Origin: Aquimarina sp. Aq107
Lineage (GTDB): Bacteria; Bacteroidota; Bacteroidia; Flavobacteriales; Flavobacteriaceae
Direction: 5' to 3'
Assembly (NCBI RefSeq): GCF_943733665.1
Contig: NZ_OX030782.1
Location: forward strand, 4,884,501 to 4,948,500
DNA: 64,000 bases
Part shown: piece after piece, positions 53,214 to 61,334 of the stretch
Position numbering within the stretch: position 1 is the first letter of the stretch
Layout: every line of letters begins with the position of its first letter
The notes under the pieces: model-generated
What the model was told of the DNA's origin: nothing
Databases searched by the model: none
The model's input: the letters and a program-made list of their open reading frames with translations, nothing else
Made by a program: the position numbers and the translations under genes

Positions 53214-53707
53214 TATTCAAATATTAAGTTGTTCTTTGATTTTAGTTGTGTATAATCTACTACGTAAGCTGTAATAATTTGTGGTATAGTAAGTAGATTA
53301 GTAGTTAATGTTTTACTTGAAAACTGAGAAGTTTCAGCTTCTATCTTCAGAAAGTAATCCACATTTTTTAGTTCTGGGATGAGGTGTTTGGTAACATAGC
53401 GTTCTTCCATTGCCTCAGCAAACAAACCTTCTGTTGGCGCACTATCAGATTTAACTTTTGTCTTAAATTTATTTCCCAAAAGACTATAAGTATTATATTG
53501 AAAATGGTCATGATATTGAAACAGCGGAAAACTCGCCGATTGGGCATCATATTCAAATTTTATATCTTGATCTTTTCTGAAAAGTCTAAGATCGATATAT
53601 TTATTTAACGCAAAAGCTAATCGATATGAAGCTAGCGAACTATGGATGGCAATTAGATCATAATCATCATCTTCTAGGGTATCTAAAATTAACCTTTGGA
53701 TTGCCAT
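53213..53707 (-). CDS. IPExxxVDY-family protein
   Basis: 164 residues, cytosolic. The family signature is seen near the C-terminus as IPQIITAYVVDY, and the N-terminal YDLIAIHSSLASYRLAFALNKYIDLRL is typical. This family is restricted to Bacteroidota and regularly found next to pyruvate kinase; its function is unknown. It overlaps pyk by one base, first gene of the pair. The 198 bp upstream (53708-53905) holds a small CTCCT-T-AGGAG dyad at 53755-53765 and an imperfect -7 element (minus-strand TTTATTTG) at 53745-53752. Confidence 0.88.
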   Translation of the reverse strand: MAIQRLILDTLEDDDYDLIAIHSSLASYRLAFALNKYIDLRLFRKDQDIKFEYDAQSASFPLFQYHDHFQYNTYSLLGNKFKTKVKSDSAPTEGLFAEAMEERYVTKHLIPELKNVDYFLKIEAETSQFSSKTLTTNLLTIPQIITAYVVDYTQLKSKNNLIFE

Positions 53708-53905
53708 TAAAATTTATATTTTTCCAGAATTATCGAGAAATATACAAATAAAATCTCCTTAGGAGTTTAATAAAACATAAAGATATTGTACGAAAACGAT
53801 TGAGTTAGTATCTTTTAGGTAAGCATGGGTAAAAGTGACGTTAAAATGACAATTTTATAATCTATTAACAGCTTTTTAGAATAGAAATAAAAGAAAACTA
53901 AATTT

Positions 53906-54643
53906 TTATGGGAAATTAATTTTGGACTGAAATGCGAAATATGCTCTTTTAGAAGCTTTTTCTTCAGCTTTTTTCTTAGAAGTTGCTCTTGCTTTTGCTA
54001 CTACTTTTTCATCGATCCAGAGTTTTACCGCAAAATGTTTCATTTCATCTTTTCCGGTATCTTCATAGATTTCATAGTTAAAATTCTTCTTTACCTTTTG
54101 ACACCATTCTATCAACAAACTTTTATAACTAATAATTTGTCCTTCTAGACTTTCAATGTCTACATAAGGATTGATAACAGATTCGTGTATAAAACGTTCA
54201 CAATAAACAAATCCTCTATCTAGATAAATTGCCCCAATTAATGCTTCGAATAGATTACCATGAATATTTATACCAAATTGAGATTTTGGGATATTAGTTC
54301 TTACTAGTTCTATTAATTTAAGATCTTTTCCTAGTTCGTTTAGGTGTTTTCTACTTACTACTTTAGCTCGCATCTTGGTAAGATACCCTTCATTACCTTC
54401 AGGCACTTCTTTAAATAAATGGGCAGCGATAACGCTACTAAGCATGGCATCTCCAAGAAATTCTAGTCGTTCATAATTAACCGCATTTCCTTTTTTATCC
54501 TTAAGGTTTAGAGATCGATGCGTAAAAGCTTTTTCGTAAGGGCCAATGTTTTTGGGCTTAAAGCCTACGATATTTTGAATTTTAGAAAAAAAATTCCCGT
54601 TCTTATCAGAGCGGGAATTTAATATGTTGCGAATAACACTCAT
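53906..54643 (-). CDS. rnc: Ribonuclease III
   Basis: 245 residues. The catalytic domain (about 15-160) has the signature YERLEFLGDAML and the second acidic motif LFEALIGAIYLDRG. A double-stranded RNA-binding domain follows (about 170-240; YKSLLIEWCQK ... ARATSKKKAEEKASKRAY). It cleaves double-stranded RNA in rRNA maturation and mRNA turnover. It is the third gene of the leftward acpP-fabF-rnc operon, starting two bases after fabF stops, an arrangement common in Flavobacteriia. Confidence 0.95.
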   Translation of the reverse strand: MSVIRNILNSRSDKNGNFFSKIQNIVGFKPKNIGPYEKAFTHRSLNLKDKKGNAVNYERLEFLGDAMLSSVIAAHLFKEVPEGNEGYLTKMRAKVVSRKHLNELGKDLKLIELVRTNIPKSQFGINIHGNLFEALIGAIYLDRGFVYCERFIHESVINPYVDIESLEGQIISYKSLLIEWCQKVKKNFNYEIYEDTGKDEMKHFAVKLWIDEKVVAKARATSKKKAEEKASKRAYFAFQSKINFP

Positions 54644-54645
54644 TA

Positions 54646-55899
54646 TTATTCGTCTAGTTTTTTAAATAATACACAAGCATTATGACCTCCGAAGCCAAAT
54701 GTGTTACTCATTGCATACGTAATCTCACGTTTTTGAGCTTTGTTTAGTGTTAAATTTAACCTGTTGTCTATGTTTTCATCCACAGTAGTGTGATTGATCG
54801 TTGGAGGCACGATGCTATGTTGCATTGCAAGTATAGAAGCAATTGATTCTATAGCTCCAGCTGCACCAAGTAAGTGTCCAGTCATAGATTTTGTTGAATT
54901 TATATTCATGTTAGGTGCGTGATCACCAAAAACTTTAGTAATAGCTTTCAATTCTGCAACATCTCCTAAAGGAGTGGATGTTCCATGAGTATTTATAGCA
55001 TCTACTTGTTCTGGGTTTACACCTGCATCTCGTAAACAATTAAGCATTACACGTTCTACTCCAATCCCATCTGGATGCGGGGCAGTCATGTGATAAGCAT
55101 CACTAGACATTCCACCACCAACAACCTCTGCATAGATTTTTGCGCCACGTGCTTTTGCGTGTTCATATTCTTCAAGGATAAGAGCACCACCACCTTCTCC
55201 TAAGACAAAACCATCTCTGGTTGCATCAAAAGGTCTCGAGGCAGTTTCCGGACTCTCATTTCTTGTAGATAATGCATGCATAGCATTAAATCCTCCCATA
55301 CCAGCAATTGTAACTGCTGCTTCACTTCCTCCTGTTACAATGATATCGCAATGTCCTAAACGAATATAGTTTAGAGCATCGATCATAGAATTGGCTGATG
55401 AAGCACAAGCCGAAACCGTGGTATAATTAGGTCCCATAAAACCATTTCTAATAGAAATGTGACCAGGAGCAATATCGGCAATCATTTTTGGGATGAAGAA
55501 AGGATTGAAACGCGGTGTTCCATTTCCATTGGCATAACCAATTACTTCTTCCTGAAAAGTTTCTAATCCACCAATACCTGCACCCCAGATAACACCAACT
55601 CTAAATTTATCAACCTTCTCAAGATCGATAGCAGCATCTTTTATAGCTTCTTCAGAAGAAACAATAGCGTACTGCGCAAACTTATCAAGTTTACGTGCTT
55701 CTTTTCTTTCGAAATAATCTGTGGGATTATAATTTTTGACTTCGCAAGCAAATTTAGTCTTGAAATGTTCGGTATCGAAATATGTAATGGGTGCGCAACC
55801 GCTTTTACCATTTACTAATCCATCCCAATATTCTTCAATATTGTTACCGATGGGCGTCAATGCCCCTAGTCCTGTGACTACAACTCGCTTAAGATTCAT
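54646..55899 (-). CDS. fabF: 3-oxoacyl-[acyl-carrier-protein] synthase II
   Basis: 417 residues. Catalytic triad visible: C165 in TVSACASSAN, H305 in NTHGTSTPLGD and H342 in TGHLLGAAGA. It condenses malonyl-ACP with acyl-ACP in fatty-acid chain elongation in the cytosol. It lies 17 bp downstream of acpP and two bases upstream of rnc in one operon. Length and motifs are those of standard FabF enzymes. Confidence 0.97.
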   Translation of the reverse strand: MNLKRVVVTGLGALTPIGNNIEEYWDGLVNGKSGCAPITYFDTEHFKTKFACEVKNYNPTDYFERKEARKLDKFAQYAIVSSEEAIKDAAIDLEKVDKFRVGVIWGAGIGGLETFQEEVIGYANGNGTPRFNPFFIPKMIADIAPGHISIRNGFMGPNYTTVSACASSANSMIDALNYIRLGHCDIIVTGGSEAAVTIAGMGGFNAMHALSTRNESPETASRPFDATRDGFVLGEGGGALILEEYEHAKARGAKIYAEVVGGGMSSDAYHMTAPHPDGIGVERVMLNCLRDAGVNPEQVDAINTHGTSTPLGDVAELKAITKVFGDHAPNMNINSTKSMTGHLLGAAGAIESIASILAMQHSIVPPTINHTTVDENIDNRLNLTLNKAQKREITYAMSNTFGFGGHNACVLFKKLDE

Positions 55900-55916
55900 A
55901 TTGTGTTGTGAAGTTA

Positions 55917-56150
55917 TTACTTTGCGTCTTCAATATAAGATATTGCTTGACCAACTGTTGCAATGTTTTCAGCTTGATCATCTGGAATCTGAATATCGAA
56001 TTCTTTTTCGAATTCCATAATCAATTCTACAGTGTCTAACGAATCAGCGCCTAGGTCATTTGTGAAGCTAGCTTCAGTTACAACCTCATTTTCGTCTACT
56101 CCTAATTTGTCAACGATTATCGCTTTTACTCTTGATGCAATGTCTGACAT
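55917..56150 (-). CDS. acpP: Acyl carrier protein
   Basis: 77 residues, acidic four-helix protein with the phosphopantetheine attachment site S37 in LGADSLDTVEL. It carries growing acyl chains for the fatty-acid synthase. First gene of the acpP-fabF-rnc operon, with a perfect -7 element 32-39 bp upstream of its ATG. Confidence 0.97.
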   Translation of the reverse strand: MSDIASRVKAIIVDKLGVDENEVVTEASFTNDLGADSLDTVELIMEFEKEFDIQIPDDQAENIATVGQAISYIEDAK

Positions 56151-56181
56151 AATGTTTAATTTTAATTTTTTAATTAGGTGG

Positions 56182-56189
56182 CAAAAATA
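56182..56189 (-). promoter_or_regulatory. -7 promoter element for the acpP-fabF-rnc operon
   Basis: Minus-strand TATTTTTG matches TAnnTTTG; a TTG on the minus strand (56213-56215) lies 23 bp further upstream and can serve as -33. It is 32 bp from the acpP start codon. Confidence 0.55.
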
Positions 56190-56325
56190 AAAAACTTTAT
56201 TTTAAAACCCCACAATCCGCTAAAAATGTATTTGTATTTTATCAAATATATGGAAGTATTGGCTTTTTGCTACCTAAAAATGGATAATAATTATTTTTTT
56301 TGTGCTCTCTAAAACAACTCTATCT

Positions 56326-56904
56326 ATGAAGCGTATCATAATTTTTGCTTCCGGTTCCGGTACCAATGCCGAGAATATAATTAAATACTTTCAAGAACGG
56401 AAAAATGCCGAGGTTACACATGTGTTTTCTAACAACCTGCGTGCCAAAGTTTTAAAACGTGCTCATGACCTTAAGGTAAAGGCCTTACACTTTGATAAAG
56501 AATCATTTTATACGTCTAATGATGTATTAAATATATTAAAGGACGCACAGCCTGATGTAATAGTTTTGGCGGGATTCTTATGGATTTTTCCTAAAAAGAT
56601 TATTGATATTTTTCCTAATAAAGTGATTAATATACATCCAGCATTACTTCCTAAATATGGTGGAAAAGGAATGTATGGTAACCACGTGCATGAGGCAGTA
56701 GTAAGAAATAAGGAAAAAGAAACAGGTATAACTATTCATTATGTGAATGAACATTATGATGAAGGTGCCATTATTTTTCAGGCAAAAACTCCTGTAGAGC
56801 ATCATTACTCAGCTGATGATGTCGCTAGGGCAATTCATGAATTAGAATATAAACACTTTCCTATCGTTATAGAAGAACTTTTGTTTTCTGAAGAAGATAA
56901 ATAA
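56326..56904 (+). CDS. purN: Phosphoribosylglycinamide formyltransferase
   Basis: 192 residues from ATG 56326; a GTG at 56302 would add eight residues ahead of the conserved beta strand. PurN transfers a formyl group from 10-formyl-tetrahydrofolate to GAR in purine synthesis. Motifs: IIIFASGSGTNAENI (phosphate loop), NIHPALLPKYGGKGMYG with the catalytic His, and HYVNEHYDEGAIIFQ with the catalytic Asp. Divergent from acpP and followed two bases later by the RNase H gene. Confidence 0.95.
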   Translation: MKRIIIFASGSGTNAENIIKYFQERKNAEVTHVFSNNLRAKVLKRAHDLKVKALHFDKESFYTSNDVLNILKDAQPDVIVLAGFLWIFPKKIIDIFPNKVINIHPALLPKYGGKGMYGNHVHEAVVRNKEKETGITIHYVNEHYDEGAIIFQAKTPVEHHYSADDVARAIHELEYKHFPIVIEELLFSEEDK

Positions 56905-56906
56905 TT

Positions 56907-57542
56907 ATGGCAAAAAAGGAAAAGTTTTATGTTGTCTGGGAAGGACACAAACCTGGAATTTATACCAAATGGGATGATTGTAAAGCTGCGGTAAAAGGAT
57001 ATGCTAATGCAAAATTTAAGTCATTCGAATCTTTTGATTTGGCCAAAAAGGCATACAATGGTAATTATGAAGATTATAAAGGGAAAAGTAAACCTAAATC
57101 TTCTCTTACTAAGGAACAATTGGCAAAAATAGGAGAACCTAACTTATATTCTATTGCAGTAGATGCAGCATCAAGCGGAAATCCTGGTAAGATGGAATAT
57201 AGAGGTGTGGATACGCAAACAGAGAAGCAACTTTTTCATCAAGGCCCTTTTCCTCAGGGAACAAATAATATAGGTGAATTTTTGGCTTTAGTACACGGAT
57301 TGGCATATCTAAAAAAGAAAGGAAGCGATCGAATTTTATATACAGATTCTAGAATTGCTATGGGTTGGGTGCAAAAGAAAACATGTAAGACAAAATTACC
57401 ACGTAATTCAAAGAATAAAGAGATGTTTGATTTGGTGGATCGTGCAATTCTGTGGCTCAAAGAAAATAAATACACTACTAAAATTGTAAAATGGGAGACC
57501 AAAGCGTGGGGAGAAATTCCAGCTGATTTTGGTAGGAAATAA
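56907..57542 (+). CDS. rnhA: Ribonuclease H with viroplasmin-like N-terminal domain
   Basis: 211 residues. An N-terminal viroplasmin/RNase H1 hybrid-binding domain (about 5-50; FYVVWEGHKPGIYTKWDDC) precedes a catalytic RNase H domain (about 78-211) with the carboxylates in VDAASSGNPG, NIGEFLAL, YTDSRIAMGW and PADFGRK. It removes RNA from RNA-DNA hybrids. It begins two bases after purN and ends before a bidirectional terminator, so the two genes form one unit. Confidence 0.93.
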   Translation: MAKKEKFYVVWEGHKPGIYTKWDDCKAAVKGYANAKFKSFESFDLAKKAYNGNYEDYKGKSKPKSSLTKEQLAKIGEPNLYSIAVDAASSGNPGKMEYRGVDTQTEKQLFHQGPFPQGTNNIGEFLALVHGLAYLKKKGSDRILYTDSRIAMGWVQKKTCKTKLPRNSKNKEMFDLVDRAILWLKENKYTTKIVKWETKAWGEIPADFGRK

Positions 57543-57574
57543 GATTCTGAATAGTATATAATTACTATTGTTAA

Positions 57575-57610
57575 AAAAAATGCCCTGATAAAAATTTCAG
57601 GGCATTTTTT
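57575..57610. terminator. Bidirectional intrinsic terminator
   Basis: 14-bp stem (57575-57588 with 57597-57610), 8-nt loop, A-run before and T-run after. It lies between rnhA (plus) and the first astacin-like gene (minus, stop at 57639). Confidence 0.92.
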
Positions 57611-57638
57611 AATATTTTACTTGTTTTATGAATTATTT

Positions 57639-58709
57639 TTATCCACCACAAGGTCCAAGATTACTCCATCCTGAAGCAGTTCTTTGGTATAAATCTCCAT
57701 TATAAGTTACTTGATCTCCAGTAGAGTACGAAGTACTACCATTGTATGGAGCTACACCATCACATGGATCACTACTAACAGGACCACACGCTCCAAGATT
57801 AGACCATCCACTAGAAGTTCTTTGGTATAAATCTCCGTTATAAGTTACTTGATCTCCAACAGAATATGAAACACCTCCGCTATACGGAGCTACTCCGGCA
57901 CAAGGATCACCTCCTGTATCAGGAAATGGATATATGGAACCAATAAAAGCTTTGTCGGTTGCAGATAATTGATTGTTAGAACCTACTCCAACTCCATCTA
58001 ATGTATGTTCTGCAGGAATTGGGTAATGCATAATTGATAGTGGATCATATGTACTATAATTAGTAATACTAGCCTCATAACGTCTAAAAAGGTTATTATC
58101 AACCTGTGCTCTAGACCAATTATTTGGTGGTCCTGCATAGTATGCGTAAACAGTTTCTTTATCCCAATTAATTCCAGCAACAGGATTCTGATGCTCATGA
58201 ATTAATCCTAGCGCATGTCCAAATTCGTGGATTGTTGTTCTTCTAAATTCTGCATCCGTGGTACTATCATTAAACCACCCAAAATGCATACTATGTGCAA
58301 AATCGTTAGAATCAGTTCCTAAATAAGACCATGAACCTGCTTCATTTGCATATTGACCTTCTCTAAAAGCAATTTTGATATTTGCACTACTATTTGAAGA
58401 AACCCATTCAAACTTGAGGTTTGCATAATCTTCCCATTGTACAGCATATTGTCTAACCTTAGATTGAACAAAGCTGCTTCCATTTAAAAATTTTATTCTA
58501 ATAGTTTGACCTGTTTCCCATTGCTTATCTTTAACGCTGGTTGCTTTTGCGCCATAAGGAGAATCCCACTTAGCAATACATACATGTGCACTCTTAGCAT
58601 AATCGATTTCATTCGTTTCAAAAACATCTTCTGTATCCTTATCACAATTTGAAAGAGAAAATGAGACTAGTGTAGCCAGAGCTAGTCTGGCGAACTTTTT
58701 TGTTTTCAT
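57639..58709 (-). CDS. Astacin-like (M12A) metalloprotease lipoprotein with two C-terminal binding repeats, copy 1
   Basis: 356 residues. Lipobox LSNC (C22). The catalytic domain (about 40-265) contains the zinc site HEFGHALGLIHEH (H161, E162, H165, H171) and the Met-turn SIMHYP with M227 and Y229, the astacin pattern. Two repeats of about 40 residues follow (CAGVAPYSGGVSYSVGDQVTY and CDGVAPYNGSTSYSTGDQVTY, each ending with LYQRT.SGWSNLG.C). These resemble small chitin/carbohydrate-binding modules (CBM5/12 type). Likely an extracellular or surface protease targeting glycosylated or chitin-associated protein; substrate not known. Its paralogue is the next gene upstream. Confidence 0.92.
   Translation of the reverse strand: MKTKKFARLALATLVSFSLSNCDKDTEDVFETNEIDYAKSAHVCIAKWDSPYGAKATSVKDKQWETGQTIRIKFLNGSSFVQSKVRQYAVQWEDYANLKFEWVSSNSSANIKIAFREGQYANEAGSWSYLGTDSNDFAHSMHFGWFNDSTTDAEFRRTTIHEFGHALGLIHEHQNPVAGINWDKETVYAYYAGPPNNWSRAQVDNNLFRRYEASITNYSTYDPLSIMHYPIPAEHTLDGVGVGSNNQLSATDKAFIGSIYPFPDTGGDPCAGVAPYSGGVSYSVGDQVTYNGDLYQRTSSGWSNLGACGPVSSDPCDGVAPYNGSTSYSTGDQVTYNGDLYQRTASGWSNLGPCGG
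57655..57908 (-). repeat. Direct repeats encoding the two binding modules of astacin-like protein 1
   Basis: Two similar copies, 57655-57770 and 57793-57908 (about 116 bp each, offset 138 bp), encode the C-terminal modules. They are less alike than the pair in the neighbouring gene, implying an older duplication or more drift. Confidence 0.8.
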
Positions 58710-58873
58710 AATGTAGTTGAGTTTGTTAAATATTTCATAAAATTAACACAATTTTAGTAAGAAAACAAGTTTTTTTGAAGGAAAATGAAATTTAACCGTA
58801 AAATTATTATGGTAAAATCACAAAAACATTAATTAATATCAATACTGATAGAATGGTTAAAATTGAATAGAAA

Positions 58874-58899
58874 TACCCTGAAGCGTAAATAACAGGGTA
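58874..58899 (-). terminator. Possible terminator for the second astacin-like gene
   Basis: 7-bp stem TACCCTG / CAGGGTA (58874-58880 with 58893-58899) with three more pairs after one mismatch, 12-nt loop, about 55 bp past the stop codon on the minus strand; T tail poor. The rest of the 243-bp gap between the astacin genes (58710-58952) shows no gene. Confidence 0.45.
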
Positions 58900-58952
58900 C
58901 TTCTATTTATTGTCTATAATAGTGTTAATTGGGCAATAAGTTTTTGCTTTTG

Positions 58953-60029
58953 TTAGCTACCACATGCTCCAAGATTATTCCATCCGCTTGCAGTTCTTTG
59001 GTATAGATTTCCTTGATAGGTCACTTTATCACCAACAGAATAAGAAATACTATTATTATATGGAGCTATTCCATCACAAATATCAGTACTGGGAATACTA
59101 TCACATGCTCCAAGATTATTCCATCCACTTGCAGTTCTTTGGTATAGATTTCCTTGGTAGGTTACTTTATCACCAACAAAATATGAAACATTATTATTAT
59201 ACGCAGCTACTCCATCACAGTTGCCTCCGCCAGAATTAGTGCCTGGATAAATAGAAGCTATAAAAGATTTATCTGTTGCTGATAATTGAGTATTACTTCC
59301 TACGGCTATGCCATCTGTAGTGTGTTCTGCTGGGATAGGATAATGCATAATAGATTTTGGATCGTATACACTATAGTTAGAAATATTAGTATCATAACGT
59401 CTGAAAAGATTATTGTCTACTTGATCTCTGCTCCAGTTGTTAGGTGGTCCTGCATAATATGCATATACTGCTTCTTTATCCCAGTTTATTCCTGCTACAG
59501 GATTTTGATGTTCGTGAATTAAACCAAGTGCATGTCCAAATTCGTGAATGGTAGTTCTTCGGAACTCCGTATCAGAAGTATTGTTGTTAAACCATCCAAA
59601 ATGCATACTGTGCGCTTGATTATTAGAATCAGTTCCCAGATATGACCAAGATCCTCCGTCGTTTGCAAATTGACCTTCTCTAAAACCAATTTTAATGTTA
59701 GCACTACTATTAGACGCCACCCATTCAAATTTAATATTTGCATGATCTTCCCATTCTACAGCATACTGTCTCACTTTGGATTGAACAAAGTTATTTCCAT
59801 TTAAAAACTTTACTCGGATAGTTTGACCAGTTTGCCACTGTTTGGCTTTTAGACTAGCAGCTTTAGAATTGTTGTCGCCTGTGTTCCATTTTTCGATACA
59901 AACATGAGCTGATTTTGCAGCTGTATTTTGATTCGATTCAAAAACATCTTCGGAATCTTTTTCACAATTAAACAATGAAAATGAAATCAAAGTTGTTAAA
60001 ACAAGTTTAGTTAATTTGGTTTTTTTCAT
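58953..60029 (-). CDS. Astacin-like (M12A) metalloprotease lipoprotein with two C-terminal binding repeats, copy 2
   Basis: 358 residues, lipobox LFNC (C22) followed by EKDSED. Zinc site HEFGHALGLIHEH (H162, E163, H166, H172) and Met-turn SIMHYPIP are intact. The C-terminal pair of modules (CDGVAAYNNNVSYFVGDKVTY and CDGIAPYNNSISYSVGDKVTY, each ending in LYQRTASGWNNLGAC) matches the first copy. The catalytic domains are nearly collinear with that of 57639-58709, showing recent tandem duplication. Both genes are transcribed leftward with 243 bp between them, so each may have its own promoter. Confidence 0.92.
   Translation of the reverse strand: MKKTKLTKLVLTTLISFSLFNCEKDSEDVFESNQNTAAKSAHVCIEKWNTGDNNSKAASLKAKQWQTGQTIRVKFLNGNNFVQSKVRQYAVEWEDHANIKFEWVASNSSANIKIGFREGQFANDGGSWSYLGTDSNNQAHSMHFGWFNNNTSDTEFRRTTIHEFGHALGLIHEHQNPVAGINWDKEAVYAYYAGPPNNWSRDQVDNNLFRRYDTNISNYSVYDPKSIMHYPIPAEHTTDGIAVGSNTQLSATDKSFIASIYPGTNSGGGNCDGVAAYNNNVSYFVGDKVTYQGNLYQRTASGWNNLGACDSIPSTDICDGIAPYNNSISYSVGDKVTYQGNLYQRTASGWNNLGACGS
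58961..59219 (-). repeat. Near-identical direct repeats encoding the modules of astacin-like protein 2
   Basis: Copies at 58961-59078 and 59102-59219, 118 bp each and offset by 141 bp, differ at only a small fraction of positions. High nucleotide identity implies recent duplication or gene conversion, and makes the region prone to repeat-number change. Confidence 0.85.
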
Positions 60030-60270
60030 AATAATATAAAGTTTGTGTATTAGTTATATAGAAAACAGTTATAAATATGAAGACCCTACCGTTTCTAAAT
60101 AAAATATCTTTCATTAAAGATTTTATTGACAAACGAGTTTTGGTTTTTTTAGGAAGTAATTATGAGGTGTAAAAAGTTCATATTAAGGAACAATACGTTC
60201 TTTTAAACATATAAAGATTATTGAAGTAACCAAGTTTGTTACAATCATATAATTACTTAAAAGTAAAGCG

Positions 60271-60278
60271 TATATTTG
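60271..60278 (+). promoter_or_regulatory. -7 promoter element for the PfkB-family gene
   Basis: TATATTTG matches TAnnTTTG and lies 23-30 bp before the ATG at 60301. No convincing TTG at the -33 distance. The remainder of the 60030-60300 gap shows no gene. Confidence 0.45.
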
Positions 60279-60300
60279 CAAAAAAATTATAAGCTATTTT

Positions 60301-61230
60301 ATGAGCAAATTATTGATAGTAGGTTCTGTTGCTTTTGATGCAATCGAGACGCCTTTTGGCAAAACAGATAAAATTTTAGGTGGAGCAGCACCTTATATCG
60401 CACTTTCGGCTTCTAACTTTAATATTCCATCAGCAATTGTTTCCGTTGTGGGAGAAGATTTTCCTAAAGACTATTTTAAAACACTAGAAGAAAAGAATAT
60501 TGATACTTCTGCAATAAAAATTGTAGAAGGTGGAAAAACTTTTTTCTGGAGAGGTAAGTATCATAATGATTTAAACTCTAGAGATACATTAGAAACACAG
60601 CTTAATGTACTTGCAGATTTTCAGCCAGTTGTTCCGGATAGTTATAAAGATGCTGAGATTGTAGTATTAGGTAATTTAAATCCTTTAGTTCAGCTTAGTG
60701 TTCTTGAACAGTTTGAGGTAAAGCCAAAGTTAGCAATACTAGATACTATGAACTTTTGGATGGAGGATGCGTTTATTAATGATTTGCATAAAGTAATTGC
60801 CAAAGTAGATGTTATTACTATCAATGATGAAGAAGCAAGGCAGTTAAGTGGTGAATATTCTTTGGTTAAAGCAGCAAGAGTGATAGAAAAGATGGGGCCT
60901 AAATATGTGGTAATTAAAAAGGGAGAACACGGAGCGCTGTTATTTCATAATGGTCAAATTTTCTTTGCTCCTGCATTACCATTAGAAGAAGTTTTTGATC
61001 CAACTGGAGCCGGAGATACTTTTGCAGGAGGTTTTGCAGGGTATTTGACAAAAACGGGAGACCTTTCATTTGAGAGTATGAAGAAAGCAATTATTCACGC
61101 TTCTAATTTGGCTTCCTTTTGTGTAGAAAAATTTGGAACGGAAAGAATGGAGAATTTAAAACGGGAAGAAGTTCAGAAACGACTTCAACAATTTAAGGAA
61201 CTTACGCAGTTTGAAATAGAATTGTCTTAA
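60301..61230 (+). CDS. PfkB-family sugar/nucleoside kinase
   Basis: 309 residues. N-terminal GSVAFDAIETPFGKTDKILGGAAPYIALSASNF and C-terminal signature DPTGAGDTFAGGFAGYL, where the Asp of GAGD is the catalytic base. PfkB kinases phosphorylate sugars or nucleosides with ATP in the cytosol. The substrate cannot be told from sequence; adenosine/ribokinase-like members are common. A single-gene unit ending in a hairpin terminator, just before the purF-like gene, so a link to purine or ribose metabolism is possible but not shown. Confidence 0.9.
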   Translation: MSKLLIVGSVAFDAIETPFGKTDKILGGAAPYIALSASNFNIPSAIVSVVGEDFPKDYFKTLEEKNIDTSAIKIVEGGKTFFWRGKYHNDLNSRDTLETQLNVLADFQPVVPDSYKDAEIVVLGNLNPLVQLSVLEQFEVKPKLAILDTMNFWMEDAFINDLHKVIAKVDVITINDEEARQLSGEYSLVKAARVIEKMGPKYVVIKKGEHGALLFHNGQIFFAPALPLEEVFDPTGAGDTFAGGFAGYLTKTGDLSFESMKKAIIHASNLASFCVEKFGTERMENLKREEVQKRLQQFKELTQFEIELS

Positions 61231-61242
61231 TGATAAATAATT

Positions 61243-61273
61243 AGCCCTGCTCGTTTCGTGTAAGGGCTTTTTT
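61243..61273 (+). terminator. Intrinsic terminator after the PfkB-family gene
   Basis: 6-bp stem AGCCCT / AGGGCT (61243-61248 with 61263-61268) closing a 14-nt loop that can form further pairs, followed by six T's. Confidence 0.8.
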
Positions 61274-61334
61274 AATTGGCTATTAATATTAGACCTACGA
61301 TATACAAACACAACAATAGAATTTTTGGAATACA

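Noticed and set aside
56302..56325. GTG start for purN
   Set aside because: PurN proteins begin just before the first beta strand; ATG 56326 fits and the extra eight residues have no support.
57655..59219. Direct repeats in the astacin genes as a CRISPR-like array
   Set aside because: They are in-frame protein-module repeats of over 110 bp with no unique spacers and no cas genes.
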